The notes under the pieces were generated by a model. It did not search any database. It was given only the letters and a program-made list of their open reading frames with translations, and had not been told where the DNA came from. 64,000 nt of DNA from CAYVOV01 sp964453525 (lineage in GTDB: Bacteria; Chloroflexota; Dehalococcoidia; Dehalococcoidales; UBA2162). Both the position numbers and the translations under genes were made by a program. This document shows, piece after piece, positions 8,654 through 17,178 of this stretch (position 1 is its first letter; every line of letters begins with the position of its first letter). The DNA lies in assembly GCA_964453525.1 (NCBI GenBank), contig CAYVOV010000004.1:62001-126000 (forward strand). The letters are read 5' to 3'.

Positions 8654-10039
8654 ATGAACGAAGAGATTGGTGGTTCTCAAAGGAGAGAAGGCACATATTT
8701 TAGGGACTGGACAAAAGGCAGCATCTTCCGTAATCTGGTGCTGCTGTCCTGGCCGATAATAGTTGGCAACTCACTCAACATACTGGGCCCTGTGGTTGAT
8801 ATGGTATGGGTGGGCAGGCTGGGAGCGGCTTCTATTGCTGGAGTTGGCGTCTCCGGTATGGCTGTCATGCTGATAACCTCGGCCAGGATGGGATTCGCCA
8901 TAGGAACCAGAGCGACGGTCGCCCGTTTTATCGGCGCTGGCGATTATGGTGGTGCCAACCATGTGGCCCAGCAGGCTTTTGTTATCAGCGGCAGCTATGT
9001 TGTGATTATGGCTTCGATAGGTATCTTTCTTGCCGAGCCGATATTAATCCTGCTGGGGCTTGAGCCTGATGTCGTCGCCGAAGGAGCCGCATATATGCGC
9101 ATAATGTTTATCGGCTCGATAGCGATGTCTTTCCGGATTATGTCTGATGGTATTATGCAGGCATCCGGCGATACGGTAACTCCGATGAGAATAACAATCT
9201 TCTTCAGGGTTTTTCACGCCGTTCTGTGCCCTTTTTTTATCTTCGGCTGGTGGATATTTCCTCAGTTGGGAGTAGCCGGTGCCGCCACGACAAATGTAAT
9301 TTCCCAGGGCATGGGAGCGGCTATAGGATTCTGGGTACTTTTCACCGGGCGGTCACGGCTGAAGCTATCGCTGAGTAATTTCCGTCTCGACTTTAAAATG
9401 ATATGGCGGATAGTGAAAATTGGTATCCCGGCTTCCATTATGGCTATGGAAAGGAGCTTTGGCGACCTTGTCCTGATAAGGTTTATGTCCCCTTTCGGCA
9501 CTCTGGCGGTGGCGGGTCACGCCCTGATGCAGAGGCTGGAAGCGGTGCTGCGGATGCCCTGTATGGGTCTTGGTCACGGTTCCGGGGTGCTGGTAGGTCA
9601 GAACCTGGGGGCGCGGCAGCCGGAGCGGGCGGAGAAGAGTGGCTGGATGGCAGTTAGTCTGGCTCAGGTCTTCGCTCTCATTATTTCGGTATCGATACTG
9701 TTCTGGGCAGAGAACATTATACATGTCTTCAGTTCGGACACCGAAATAGTGGCTGTAGCCAGTACTTTCCTGAGAATAGCGGCGGTCGGTTACCTGTTTA
9801 TGGGAGTTTACTTTGTGATGCAGAATTCAATTTCCGGTGCCGGTGATACCCTGCCGCCGATGCTGATTACGTTACTGAACTTCTGGCTTGTTCAAATACC
9901 TCTGGCTTCCTTCCTGCCGCGGGTGGGCAATCTCGGTGTGAACGGAGTGCGGTGGGCGATAGTTTCCGGCTGGATTGTGGGGGCGATTGCCTATTCGGTA
10001 TATTTCAAGATGGGCAGATGGAAGAAAAAAAAGGTATAA
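8654..10039 (+). CDS. MATE family efflux transporter (copy 2 of 3)
   Basis: 461 residues and about 12 helices. Clearly paralogous to the genes on both sides: shared blocks include SIAGVGVSGMAVML near residue 60, EPDVVAEGAAYMRI near 135, and FIFGWWIFP near 195. The start ATG 8654 follows a 160-bp spacer, so the gene may have its own promoter although it lies in line with copy 1. Divergence is spread along the whole protein, in keeping with an older tandem duplication rather than gene conversion. Substrate unknown. Confidence 0.9.
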   Translation: MNEEIGGSQRREGTYFRDWTKGSIFRNLVLLSWPIIVGNSLNILGPVVDMVWVGRLGAASIAGVGVSGMAVMLITSARMGFAIGTRATVARFIGAGDYGGANHVAQQAFVISGSYVVIMASIGIFLAEPILILLGLEPDVVAEGAAYMRIMFIGSIAMSFRIMSDGIMQASGDTVTPMRITIFFRVFHAVLCPFFIFGWWIFPQLGVAGAATTNVISQGMGAAIGFWVLFTGRSRLKLSLSNFRLDFKMIWRIVKIGIPASIMAMERSFGDLVLIRFMSPFGTLAVAGHALMQRLEAVLRMPCMGLGHGSGVLVGQNLGARQPERAEKSGWMAVSLAQVFALIISVSILFWAENIIHVFSSDTEIVAVASTFLRIAAVGYLFMGVYFVMQNSISGAGDTLPPMLITLLNFWLVQIPLASFLPRVGNLGVNGVRWAIVSGWIVGAIAYSVYFKMGRWKKKKV

Positions 10040-10149
10040 TTGCCCATCCGTTTAGGCTTTAATTACCTCTTTGGAACACAAGGTTTCTTTTCCCTGTGGA
10101 ATATCCGGTGATGGATATTTTACATAATAATGCCAGTAGAGGTTTTTAA

Positions 10150-11508
10150 GTGAAGAGTACCGCAATCGAGAAAGACTGGACAAAGGGAAATGTCTTCCGT
10201 AACCTTCTAGCTCTGTCCTGGCCGATGTTTGTCGGGCAGAGCCTGAATATGCTTGGACCAACCGTCGATATGATATGGGTGGGGAAGCTGGGAGCGGCTG
10301 CCGTTGCCGGAGTTGGCATTTCAGGCATGGCTGTTATGATGGCGAACTCACTCTTGCTGGGACTTTTTACCGGGATGAGGGCAATGATCGCCCGCTTTTT
10401 CGGGGCTGGAGATGCAGGAGGCGCCAACCACGTGGCGCTACAGGCTCTGGTAGTGGCGGCAGCTTTTTCTATGCTGGTGGCGTTGATAGGTATCTTCTTT
10501 GCCGAATCGGTACTGTCCGTATTCGGTGTCGAGCCTGATGTAGTCGCTGAAGGGGCAGCCTATATGCGTGTACAGCTGGCTGGCATCGTCACAATGTCAC
10601 TGGTGATGATGGCTCAGACGATTATGCAGGCATCGGGCGATACGGTGAATCCGATGTGGATAGCTATCGTATTCAGGGCTATCCATGTGACGCTTGTTCC
10701 TTTCCTTATCTTTGGCTGGTGGATATTTCCCCAGATGGAGGTCAGCGGAGCGGCGCTGGCAAATGTGATTTCACAGGGGCTGGGTGCAGTCATTGCCCTG
10801 TGGTTTCTTTTTACCGGCAAAACCCGGATAAGGTTAACCCTGAGAAATTTTAGCTTTGATGGTAATATAATCTGGCGGCTGTTGAGGATTGGCTTCCCCG
10901 CCTCAATATCTACGATGCACAGGATGTCTATTCACCTTGTGCTGGTCTGGTTTATGGCTCCCTTCGGTACTGTCGCTGTGGCAGCCCATTCTTTGGTACA
11001 GAGAATTGATACCTTCGTGCAGAATCCATGCGGAGCGCTGGGACAGAGTGGGGGAGTGCTGGCCGGACAGAATCTTGGGGCAGGCCGGCCGGACCGGGCG
11101 GAGAGGACCGGCTGGATAGCGCTCGGCTTGTTTACCGGTGGTATGGCTATCGCTGCGGTGGCGATATGGTTCTGGGCTGAGAAAATCGTTAACATTTTCA
11201 GTACTGACCCCGAGCTGGTGAAAGTTACCGCTTCTTTCCTCAGAATACAGATAATTAGCTATATAATGTTCGGAGCGGCAATAATAATAAGCCTTTGCGT
11301 GGAGGGAGTCGGTGATACCTTATTCACGATGATTGTTACTCTGGTGAGCGTCTGGCTGATGCTGGTGCCGCTGTCATATTTCTTACCAAAGGTAGGTGAA
11401 TTAGGTATGTACGGGATACGCTGGGCGGTGGTGATTGCCCAGGTTTTTCGCGGTGTTGTTTACATATTTTATTTCAGGTGGGGGCGGTGGAAGCGGCGTA
11501 AAGTATAG
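10150..11508 (+). CDS. MATE family efflux transporter (copy 3 of 3)
   Basis: 452 residues and about 12 helices, with the same DWTKGNVFRN start and RWKRRKV end as its neighbours. GTG start at 10150, 110 bp after copy 2. The most diverged of the three by eye: for example VGAAIIISLCVEGVGDT-like changes in the last third, and valine-to-alanine changes in the SIAGVGVSG block. Three consecutive MATE genes may form heteromeric or substrate-specialised pumps, but this is inference; MATE proteins usually act as monomers. Confidence 0.9.
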   Translation: MKSTAIEKDWTKGNVFRNLLALSWPMFVGQSLNMLGPTVDMIWVGKLGAAAVAGVGISGMAVMMANSLLLGLFTGMRAMIARFFGAGDAGGANHVALQALVVAAAFSMLVALIGIFFAESVLSVFGVEPDVVAEGAAYMRVQLAGIVTMSLVMMAQTIMQASGDTVNPMWIAIVFRAIHVTLVPFLIFGWWIFPQMEVSGAALANVISQGLGAVIALWFLFTGKTRIRLTLRNFSFDGNIIWRLLRIGFPASISTMHRMSIHLVLVWFMAPFGTVAVAAHSLVQRIDTFVQNPCGALGQSGGVLAGQNLGAGRPDRAERTGWIALGLFTGGMAIAAVAIWFWAEKIVNIFSTDPELVKVTASFLRIQIISYIMFGAAIIISLCVEGVGDTLFTMIVTLVSVWLMLVPLSYFLPKVGELGMYGIRWAVVIAQVFRGVVYIFYFRWGRWKRRKV

Positions 11509-11615
11509 AATGCGGAAATAATGTTTTAAAGAAAACAGGCAGAAAAGCGATGTTATAATGCGCTCTCGGCGTATTAATCCGGGTGCCTTAGCCAAAAAGC
11601 ATTGCTGTCACTGAT

Positions 11616-11879
11616 TCAGGGGGCGGTATTAAACTGGGTGGTTATAGCCTCCTCGGGCAGCATATTTTCGAGGATTTTCTCCAGAGCCATGGTATGGCTG
11701 CAGGTTCCCCAGCTTGAGAAGAAGTGGCAGGTGCAGTTCCACTTTCCGTCATGATAGCCAATTGTATAGCTATCATTTTCCCCGCGGAATTTCACTGAAA
11801 AGTCGAAGAAGGTAATCCGGTCTTTTTCCTGGGCATAGATTTTTGCTTTCTCGATTTTCCCTATCAGGCTTGACTGCAT
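11616..11879 (-). CDS. Small SWIM zinc-finger protein
   Basis: 87 residues. It contains a CTCHFFSSWGTCSHTMALEK segment (about 49-68) matching the SWIM motif C-x-C-x(n)-C-x-H, a zinc-binding fold found in DNA- or protein-interacting proteins. The preceding part (FDFSVKFRGENDSYTIGYHDGKW) is the short beta-rich lead seen before SWIM in stand-alone bacterial proteins. No other domain is present, so the role is unknown. The start ATG 11879 has GGAGGTAC upstream (reverse complement of 11880-11892). A palindrome at 11904-11926 lies in its leader. Confidence 0.75.
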   Translation of the reverse strand: MQSSLIGKIEKAKIYAQEKDRITFFDFSVKFRGENDSYTIGYHDGKWNCTCHFFSSWGTCSHTMALEKILENMLPEEAITTQFNTAP

Positions 11880-12179
11880 TATCGTACCTCCTTCAATTAA
11901 AAGGCGCTGAACTATAAGTTCAGCGCTACTCTTTTTGACCGTTATAAATGTTTTCTGCCTGTTCCATCTTATCTCTTTCCCGTCAGGCTATTCCCATTTA
12001 CTTAATTCTACTCCTTTTTTTCCGATAAGTCCAGAGGATTTTATATGCCATCTGTAACCCTATCCCCCTGTGTCCCCTTTCCCCTTAAGGGGAAGGGGAG
12101 AAGTAGATGAAAGAGTGGGGGGGGGGGGGGGGGGGGGGCGGGCGGCGGGGGGGCCCCGCCGGAGGATAGATCTGGGTGT

Positions 12180-12189
12180 NNNNNNNNNN
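12180..12189. other. Assembly gap (10 N) between G and C homopolymers
   Basis: Ten undetermined bases, preceded by about 20 G and followed by C/T homopolymers that look like low-quality read ends rather than biology. True distance and sequence across the join are unknown, so synteny between the MATE/SWIM side and the dtd side rests on scaffolding. Confidence 0.95.
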
Positions 12190-12666
12190 TATATTCTTTT
12201 TTGTTTTTTTTTTTTTTTGGCCCCCCCCCGGGGGCGGGGGCCCCCCCCCCCCCCCCACTCTTAAACTTCCACCAGAAGTATTTACTGATTGAACTCCAGG
12301 TGATGGTGTTTGAGAAAATTCTATATAGCTTCTGTAATCCCATCCCCCTTTTCTGTATCTATTCCCGCCCGCCGCCCTTTAAGGAAGATTATGAGGGGGC
12401 TCCGCCCCCTCATAGACTCCCCTATTCCTATTCGTCTGGAGGCTTCGACTCCCTAAAATGCCTCATTGTTAACCTAGTTTCGCCTTTCTTTCCACATCAG
12501 AGCATATCCGCTCTCAACTCAAAGCGGCTCAGTTGCTTCCCGTTGAGGTACTTATAAGGCGATTTTATATCTTCATTACGGAAAGATGATTGAGGCGATA
12601 CAGCCTGTTTTTGATTTTCCCCCTTCCCTTACCAAGGGAAGGGGGATTAAGGGGGAAAGGATAATA

Positions 12667-12698
12667 GCTTGAAAAGCCTGTTTACAGGCTTTTCAAGC
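12667..12698. terminator. Perfect 14-bp hairpin, possible terminator
   Basis: GCTTGAAAAGCCTG and its exact complement are separated by TTTA. It lies 118 bp before dtd in an otherwise empty region. There is no clear U-tract on either side (ATTAAAG follows), so it may be a repeat-type hairpin rather than a classical terminator. Confidence 0.4.
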
Positions 12699-12816
12699 AT
12701 TAAAGAATGCCAACCCTCTTTTTTCTTACCCACAACCTCATATGGGGGGATATATAAATGACAGCACTCCAGCCGTTAGGGTAAAATATCCCAAATGAAG
12801 GAAAGAGGTAAAAACT

Positions 12817-13266
12817 TTGAAGGCATTGCTTCAGCGGGTTACCGGAGCTTCGGTCAGTATTGACGGTGAGGTCGTGGGCAGGATAGGGCAGGGGCTTGTT
12901 GTTTTGGTGGGAGTGGCTGAGGGTGATACGGAAAAAGACGTGGAGTACCTTGTGCAGAAAATAGCCGGGCTGCGCATTTTTGCCGATGAAGAAGGCAAAT
13001 TCAACCTTTCCGCCCTGGATATAAGAGGTGAGCTTTTGCTGGTAAGCCAGTTTACCCTTTTAGCGGACACGAAGAAGGGACGCCGTCCCAGTTTTACCGG
13101 GGCCGCTCCGCCGGAACGGGCCGAGGAACTCTTTGAACTATTCGTCAAGCAGTCTGAGGCTACAGGACTGAAAGTGGAGACCGGGCGTTTCCAGCAGTAC
13201 ATGCAGGTTGAAATCCATAATGACGGCCCGGTAACGATAATGCTTGACAGCCGGGACAAGTTCTAG
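12817..13266 (+). CDS. dtd: D-aminoacyl-tRNA deacylase
   Basis: 149 residues, full length. Hydrolyses D-aminoacyl-tRNA, and glycyl-tRNA(Ala), to protect translation from misacylation. It starts with TTG, giving MKALLQRVTGASVSIDGEVVG, the normal N-terminus. The catalytic-site blocks are LLVSQFTLLADTKKGRRPSF (about 77-96) and, near the C-terminus, MQVEIHNDGPVTIMLDS with the cross-subunit Gly-Pro region. GAAAGAGG precedes the TTG. Alone in its transcription unit; a Fur-type regulator begins 140 bp downstream. Confidence 0.95.
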   Translation: MKALLQRVTGASVSIDGEVVGRIGQGLVVLVGVAEGDTEKDVEYLVQKIAGLRIFADEEGKFNLSALDIRGELLLVSQFTLLADTKKGRRPSFTGAAPPERAEELFELFVKQSEATGLKVETGRFQQYMQVEIHNDGPVTIMLDSRDKF

Positions 13267-13318
13267 TCCAGCTATCACGGTACACCGGTACTATCTATCT
13301 CATGCTGAGACGTTTTAG

Positions 13319-13374
13319 TTGCAAATATTATCATATGCAAAGACTTGCAACAAGTTTAAATTATATGATATAGT
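13319..13374 (+). promoter_or_regulatory. Promoter and palindromic operator of the Fur-family regulator
   Basis: An inverted repeat TTGCA-N12-TGCAA covers 13319-13340, resembling Fur/Zur-type boxes in layout. A further TTGCA follows at 13345. TTGCAA (13345-13350) and TATAGT (13369-13374), 18 bp apart, could serve as -35 and -10. The same TGCAA/TTGCA words recur before the transporter operon, suggesting that one regulator controls both itself and the transporter. Confidence 0.5.
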
Positions 13375-13405
13375 TACTCTGGTCTCTTGCGTTAAAAGGA
13401 TTGAA

Positions 13406-13828
13406 ATGGAACAGCACCGTAGTATTATCGGCGAGTTGACCGAGCAGGGATACCGGCTGACACCCCAGCGAATGATGATTATTTCCGCCATTGAAAACAG
13501 CAATCATCATATCAGCGCCGAAGAGATATATGCCCAGGTGGTTACCAGGTATCCGAATGTGAATATCTCTACCGTCTACCGTACCCTTGAGCTACTGAAG
13601 CGGCTTAACCTGGTTACTGAGACGGACATGGGAGAGGGCAGGGTCAGGTACCACCCGGCCGATAAGGGGCACCATCATCACCTGGTCTGCCAGGAATGCG
13701 GCACAATAATCGACCTCGATGAATCACTGCTGGCCCCTCTGGAGGACGCTTTGCTTAAGGAGTATAAATTCAGTGCTGACCTCAGGCACCTGGCTATTCT
13801 GGGACGGTGTCAGGACTGCAGAAAATAA
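13406..13828 (+). CDS. Fur-family metalloregulator (Zur/Mur/PerR-like)
   Basis: 140 residues from ATG 13406 (AAAAGGATTGAA upstream); an in-frame start at 13319 would add 29 residues lying on the operator and is unlikely. The N-terminal winged helix includes GYRLTPQRMMIISAIE and PNVNISTVYRTLELLKRLNL (the recognition helix). The C-terminal dimer domain has a histidine cluster KGHHHHLVC and two C-x-x-C pairs (CQEC, CQDC) for the structural zinc. It precedes a zinc/manganese-type ABC transporter, so it most likely represses uptake when metal is plentiful. Which metal cannot be decided from sequence; Zur is the favourite. Confidence 0.88.
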   Translation: MEQHRSIIGELTEQGYRLTPQRMMIISAIENSNHHISAEEIYAQVVTRYPNVNISTVYRTLELLKRLNLVTETDMGEGRVRYHPADKGHHHHLVCQECGTIIDLDESLLAPLEDALLKEYKFSADLRHLAILGRCQDCRK

Positions 13829-13846
13829 AAAAATTTAATCATAATC

Positions 13847-13867
13847 TGCAATTAGTTGCATCTGCAA
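13847..13867 (+). promoter_or_regulatory. Palindromic operator before the metal ABC transporter
   Basis: TGCAA-TTAG-TTGCA is an exact inverted repeat (13847-13860), followed by another TGCAA at 13863. It lies between the regulator stop (13828) and the transporter start (13899). The same half-sites occur upstream of the regulator gene, so it is a good candidate binding site for that protein. Alternatively the block could act on a promoter internal to a regulator-transporter operon. Confidence 0.5.
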
Positions 13868-13898
13868 TGATTTGAAATATTACCTGTGGAGGACGAAA

Positions 13899-14747
13899 TT
13901 GAAGAAAAGAATGAAGGTTTTAACTGTAGTAATAATGGTTCTCGGGCTCATTACAGCTCTGGTGCTGTCCGGCTGTGCGCAGTCCGAAGATGACGTTATC
14001 CAGGTGGTTACCAGTACCTCTCATCTTGAACAACTGGTAAAGCGGGTTGGAGGTGACCTGGTTGATGTGATAAATATCGTACCACCGGCGTCCCACCCTG
14101 GGGACTTTGATGCCAAACCGGGCGACATACAGAAACTTGCTGATGCCGACCTGTTTCTCTGGCATAACTGGCCCGGAGAAGTATATGTACCGGGGCTTAT
14201 TGAATCGGCCGATAATCCGGACCTTACCGTTATTGCAGTTGAGGTACAGGGTAGCTGGATGACGCCGCAGGTGCAACTGCAGGCGGTGGATAAGGTGTCT
14301 GATGCCCTGAGTCAGGTGGATGGCGAGAACAGCGACGCCTACCGGGATGCCGCCGAAAGGTACAAGGAAGTAGTCCGGGCAAAGGAAACGGAGATAAGGG
14401 GCAGGCTGGCGGAGGTAGACATTTCCGGGGTGAACGTTATCTGTGCCGGATGGCAGGCCGGCTTCATTGGCTGGTGCGGATTTAATATTGTTGCCACCTA
14501 CGGCCTGCCGACTCCGCCGACACTCGCCGATATTGAACAGCTTGTTGAGATGGGGCGGGAAGCCGGAGTAACTCTTATTATAGATAACCTGCATGATAAC
14601 CGTGATGCGGGCAAGCCCATAGCCGAAGAACTGGGCTGTAAAAGAGTCATATTGCTTAATTTTCCCGGTGTTAATGAGGACACCGTGACCTGGGAGCAGA
14701 CTCTGGACTATAATATTAACCTGATACTGGAAGCAATATCGGAGTAA
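13899..14747 (+). CDS. Metal ABC transporter substrate-binding lipoprotein (ZnuA/MntC-like)
   Basis: 282 residues from TTG 13899, chosen because GGAGG lies 6 nt upstream and the product then starts MKKRMKVLTVVIMVLGL with a lipobox LSGC about 25 residues in. It is an extracytoplasmic cluster A-I solute-binding protein for Zn2+ or Mn2+, with the characteristic VTSTSHLEQLVKRVGGD start, IVPPASHPGDFDAKPGDIQK (metal-ligand histidine) and a late DNLHDNRDAGKPIAEELG segment. It lacks the histidine-rich loop of classical ZnuA. It is followed closely by the ATPase and permease genes. Confidence 0.88.
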   Translation: MKKRMKVLTVVIMVLGLITALVLSGCAQSEDDVIQVVTSTSHLEQLVKRVGGDLVDVINIVPPASHPGDFDAKPGDIQKLADADLFLWHNWPGEVYVPGLIESADNPDLTVIAVEVQGSWMTPQVQLQAVDKVSDALSQVDGENSDAYRDAAERYKEVVRAKETEIRGRLAEVDISGVNVICAGWQAGFIGWCGFNIVATYGLPTPPTLADIEQLVEMGREAGVTLIIDNLHDNRDAGKPIAEELGCKRVILLNFPGVNEDTVTWEQTLDYNINLILEAISE

Positions 14748-14773
14748 CGTTTATCAGGCGGCAGATTCAGGAT

Positions 14774-15583
14774 GTGAAGATGGGGACGACAGTCATAGAC
14801 ATTGAAAATGCGGTGGTCTCTTTCCGCGAGGACATGGCTCTCAGGGGAGTATCGCTTAAGGTGGAAGCCGGTGAGTTTGTCGGCATTATCGGGCCAAACG
14901 GTGCCGGCAAAACGACACTCCTCACCGTTGTCAACGGGCTGGGCAAGCTGCTCAGCGGCAGAGTCCGGGTTCTGGGTACTGCGCTTGAAACTGGTAACGG
15001 ACATTCGCTGAGAAAGAGGGTCGGCTATGTTGCCCAGGCGGAAGATATAGACCGGCGGATGCCGATGAATGTCCGTGAGGTGGTGATGATAGGGCGTTAC
15101 GGAGTGCTCGGCTTGTTTAAAAGGCCGGGAAAGCATGACTGGAAAATCGTTGACGAAATGCTCGACCTGGTGGGAATGACCCATCTTGCCCAGCGGCCTA
15201 TCGGTCACCTCTCCGGCGGTGAGCAGCAGCGGGTGGCCATCGCTAGGTGCCTGGCACAGGAACCGAAGGTGTTTTTACTCGATGAGCCGACCGCCTCACT
15301 CGATTGGAAAGCCCAGACGGAGATACTGCAGCTTGTGAAACGGATTCATGACTCACGGAAACTGACAACGCTATTCGTTACTCATGACCTGGACGCACTC
15401 CCTCATACCTGTGACCGTGTGGTGTTGATGAAGAACGGACTTATAGTTGGTGATGGTCCCCCTGACAGGCTGGTATCTACCGATAGCCTCAGCCATCTCT
15501 ACGATATGCCGGAGTCCGTGGTCGAGGAACGGAAACCTCATGTTCACGTTGATGGGGATGCTCATCACATTAAGGAGTCCTGA
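14774..15583 (+). CDS. Metal ABC transporter ATP-binding protein (ZnuC/MntB-like)
   Basis: 269 residues. Couples ATP hydrolysis to metal uptake at the inner face of the membrane. Walker A is GPNGAGKTTLL (about 42), the signature is LSGGEQQRVAIA (about 141), Walker B is VFLLDEPTA (about 164) and the H-loop is FVTHDLDAL. The C-terminus ends in a short histidine-rich tail (HVHVDGDAHH), which could bind metal. The start is taken as GTG 14774; ATG 14780 is equally plausible. Second gene of the three-gene metal operon. Confidence 0.92.
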   Translation: MKMGTTVIDIENAVVSFREDMALRGVSLKVEAGEFVGIIGPNGAGKTTLLTVVNGLGKLLSGRVRVLGTALETGNGHSLRKRVGYVAQAEDIDRRMPMNVREVVMIGRYGVLGLFKRPGKHDWKIVDEMLDLVGMTHLAQRPIGHLSGGEQQRVAIARCLAQEPKVFLLDEPTASLDWKAQTEILQLVKRIHDSRKLTTLFVTHDLDALPHTCDRVVLMKNGLIVGDGPPDRLVSTDSLSHLYDMPESVVEERKPHVHVDGDAHHIKES

Positions 15584-15585
15584 AG

Positions 15586-16437
15586 TTGGAAATCCTTGGC
15601 TATCAGTTTATGCAGAATGCAATTATTTCCGCCTTTCTTGGCGGGATAGCCTGCGCCACTATCGGCGTTTTCGTGGTGCTGATGCATATGCCTTTTATCG
15701 GGGTGGCGATGTCACATGCCGCCTTCGCCGGAGCGCTGCTTGGCCTGTGGCTTGGTTTTGACCCGTTGATAGGCGCCCTCGCCCTCAGTCTGGTGGCGGC
15801 GGCGGTTGTCGGTCCCCTGGCCGACCGCGGTGAGCTCAGCCCCGAGACATCGCTGGGGGTTATCTTTTCCCTGATGCTTGGTATTGCATTTCTCTTTATG
15901 GGGCTGATGCCTTACGCCAGGGCCGGGGCAATGGAGTTGCTCTGGGGCAGTATCCTGACCAACACCCGGGGCGATATCCTGATACTTGCCATCGTCACCG
16001 TGGTTGTGGTCGGACTTGTCATTCTCTTTTACAAGGAAATCAAGGCTACTATTTTTAACAGGAGTATGGCACTGGCGGTGGGCCTGCCGGCAACAATAGT
16101 CCTTTACGGCGTCCTCTTTCTAACCGGAGCCACCGTTACGGCATCCCTGCGCTCCATCGGTGGGCTGCTTGTTTTCAGTCTGATTCTGAACCCGGCAGCG
16201 GCAGCTTACCAGCTTACCTACAGTATGAAGAGGATGTTCCTGCTGGCGGCTGGATTCGGTGTTTTATCCGGCTGGGTTGGCCTGCTCTTTTCCTATCTCT
16301 TCAATATTCCGAGCGGCGCTACAATTGTGATTACCTCATCGCTGATTTTTATGCTTTCCGCTGTTTTCTCCCCTAAAAGGAAGGTGAAAGGCTGGCAGAT
16401 AAAACCGGCCTCAGCGGAAGACGTTACCGAAGATTGA
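15586..16437 (+). CDS. Metal ABC transporter permease (ZnuB/MntC family)
   Basis: 283 residues with eight or nine hydrophobic helices, of the ABC-3 permease family. It starts with TTG two bases after the ATPase stop, with AAGGAG overlapping the end of that gene, so the two are translationally coupled. Conserved blocks include MPFIGVAMSHAAFAGALLG (about 36-54) and the late SLRSIGGLLVFSLILNPAAAA (about 188-208). It forms the membrane channel for the Zn2+/Mn2+ importer encoded upstream. The metal is undecided. Confidence 0.92.
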   Translation: MEILGYQFMQNAIISAFLGGIACATIGVFVVLMHMPFIGVAMSHAAFAGALLGLWLGFDPLIGALALSLVAAAVVGPLADRGELSPETSLGVIFSLMLGIAFLFMGLMPYARAGAMELLWGSILTNTRGDILILAIVTVVVVGLVILFYKEIKATIFNRSMALAVGLPATIVLYGVLFLTGATVTASLRSIGGLLVFSLILNPAAAAYQLTYSMKRMFLLAAGFGVLSGWVGLLFSYLFNIPSGATIVITSSLIFMLSAVFSPKRKVKGWQIKPASAEDVTED

Positions 16438-16515
16438 AGCGAGATTGGAGAAATAAGTCCTGGCCGGTCTGAAGAAGGCAGGTGATGAAGACTACTGAGA
16501 GGATGCGATGAGAGA

Positions 16516-17103
16516 ATGTTAAGGGCATACTTCAATAACAGGGCAGACACCTGGGATGAGAACATAGCCGAAAAAGATACTGCCAGGCTGGAACGGATGG
16601 CGGAACGCCTCGGTCTCAAGCCCGGCTCAAGAGTGCTAGATGTGGGGACGGGAACCGGCGTATTTTTACCTTATATTCTGAGCAGCATTGGAAAAAACGG
16701 AAGGATAGTTGCCCTTGACCTTGCCGAAGAGATGCTGAAGAAAGCACGGATAAAGGGTTTTAACGGCAATATCGATTACCTTCAGGCGGATATTACGGAC
16801 ATTCCTCTCAGCAGCGGAATATTCGATAGTGTTGTCTGCTACTCCAGCTTTCCCCATTTCCGGGACAAGGTAAAAGCCCTGACCGAGATTAACCGGGTGA
16901 TGAAGAAGGGCGGCAAGGTGGTAATCTGCCACACCTCAAGCCGGGCTCATATTAATGAAATTCACCACCAGATGCCGGCTGTCAAAGATGATTTGCTGCC
17001 TGATGCAGACCAGGTGCGATCAATACTTCTTGCCGCCGGATTCGGTGAGATAAATATTGAGGACGATAGCGATAGCTATCTTGCCAGCGCTATGAAACTC
17101 TAA
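16516..17103 (+). CDS. Class I SAM-dependent methyltransferase
   Basis: 195 residues, about the size of a single Rossmann methyltransferase domain. Motif I is VLDVGTGTGVFLP (about 40), followed by IVALDLAEEMLKKA (SAM ribose-binding acidic loop) and a motif with SSGIFDSVVCYSSFPHF. It is of the ubiE/methyltransf_11 type. It lies 78 bp after the metal permease on the same strand and before another methyltransferase; a link to metal transport is possible but unsupported. Substrate unknown. Confidence 0.82.
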   Translation: MLRAYFNNRADTWDENIAEKDTARLERMAERLGLKPGSRVLDVGTGTGVFLPYILSSIGKNGRIVALDLAEEMLKKARIKGFNGNIDYLQADITDIPLSSGIFDSVVCYSSFPHFRDKVKALTEINRVMKKGGKVVICHTSSRAHINEIHHQMPAVKDDLLPDADQVRSILLAAGFGEINIEDDSDSYLASAMKL

Positions 17104-17178
17104 GAATATCGCTTTAACTACATTGACTATCGGCCATCCTTCGGTGTAAGCTTCTCATAAACTTCCACCGGTGCCAGT

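Larger units (their letters stand above)
11880..12816. other. Gene-poor stretch with hairpins and an assembly gap
   Basis: 937 bp without a credible gene. It holds: a 10-bp palindrome at 11904-11926 followed by TACTCTTTTT; a C/T-rich inverted repeat at about 12057-12105; a G homopolymer from about 12118, an N run at 12180-12189 and a C homopolymer up to about 12256; an 11-bp hairpin at 12390-12414; a 12-bp hairpin at 12619-12645; and a perfect 14-bp hairpin with TTTA loop at 12667-12698. Open frames across the homopolymers encode only G/P/A runs and are artefacts. Confidence 0.7.

Noticed and set aside
12041..12343. Open frames encoding glycine- and proline-rich proteins on both strands
   Set aside because: They run through homopolymers and the N gap, have no start signals or natural composition, and reflect low-quality sequence.
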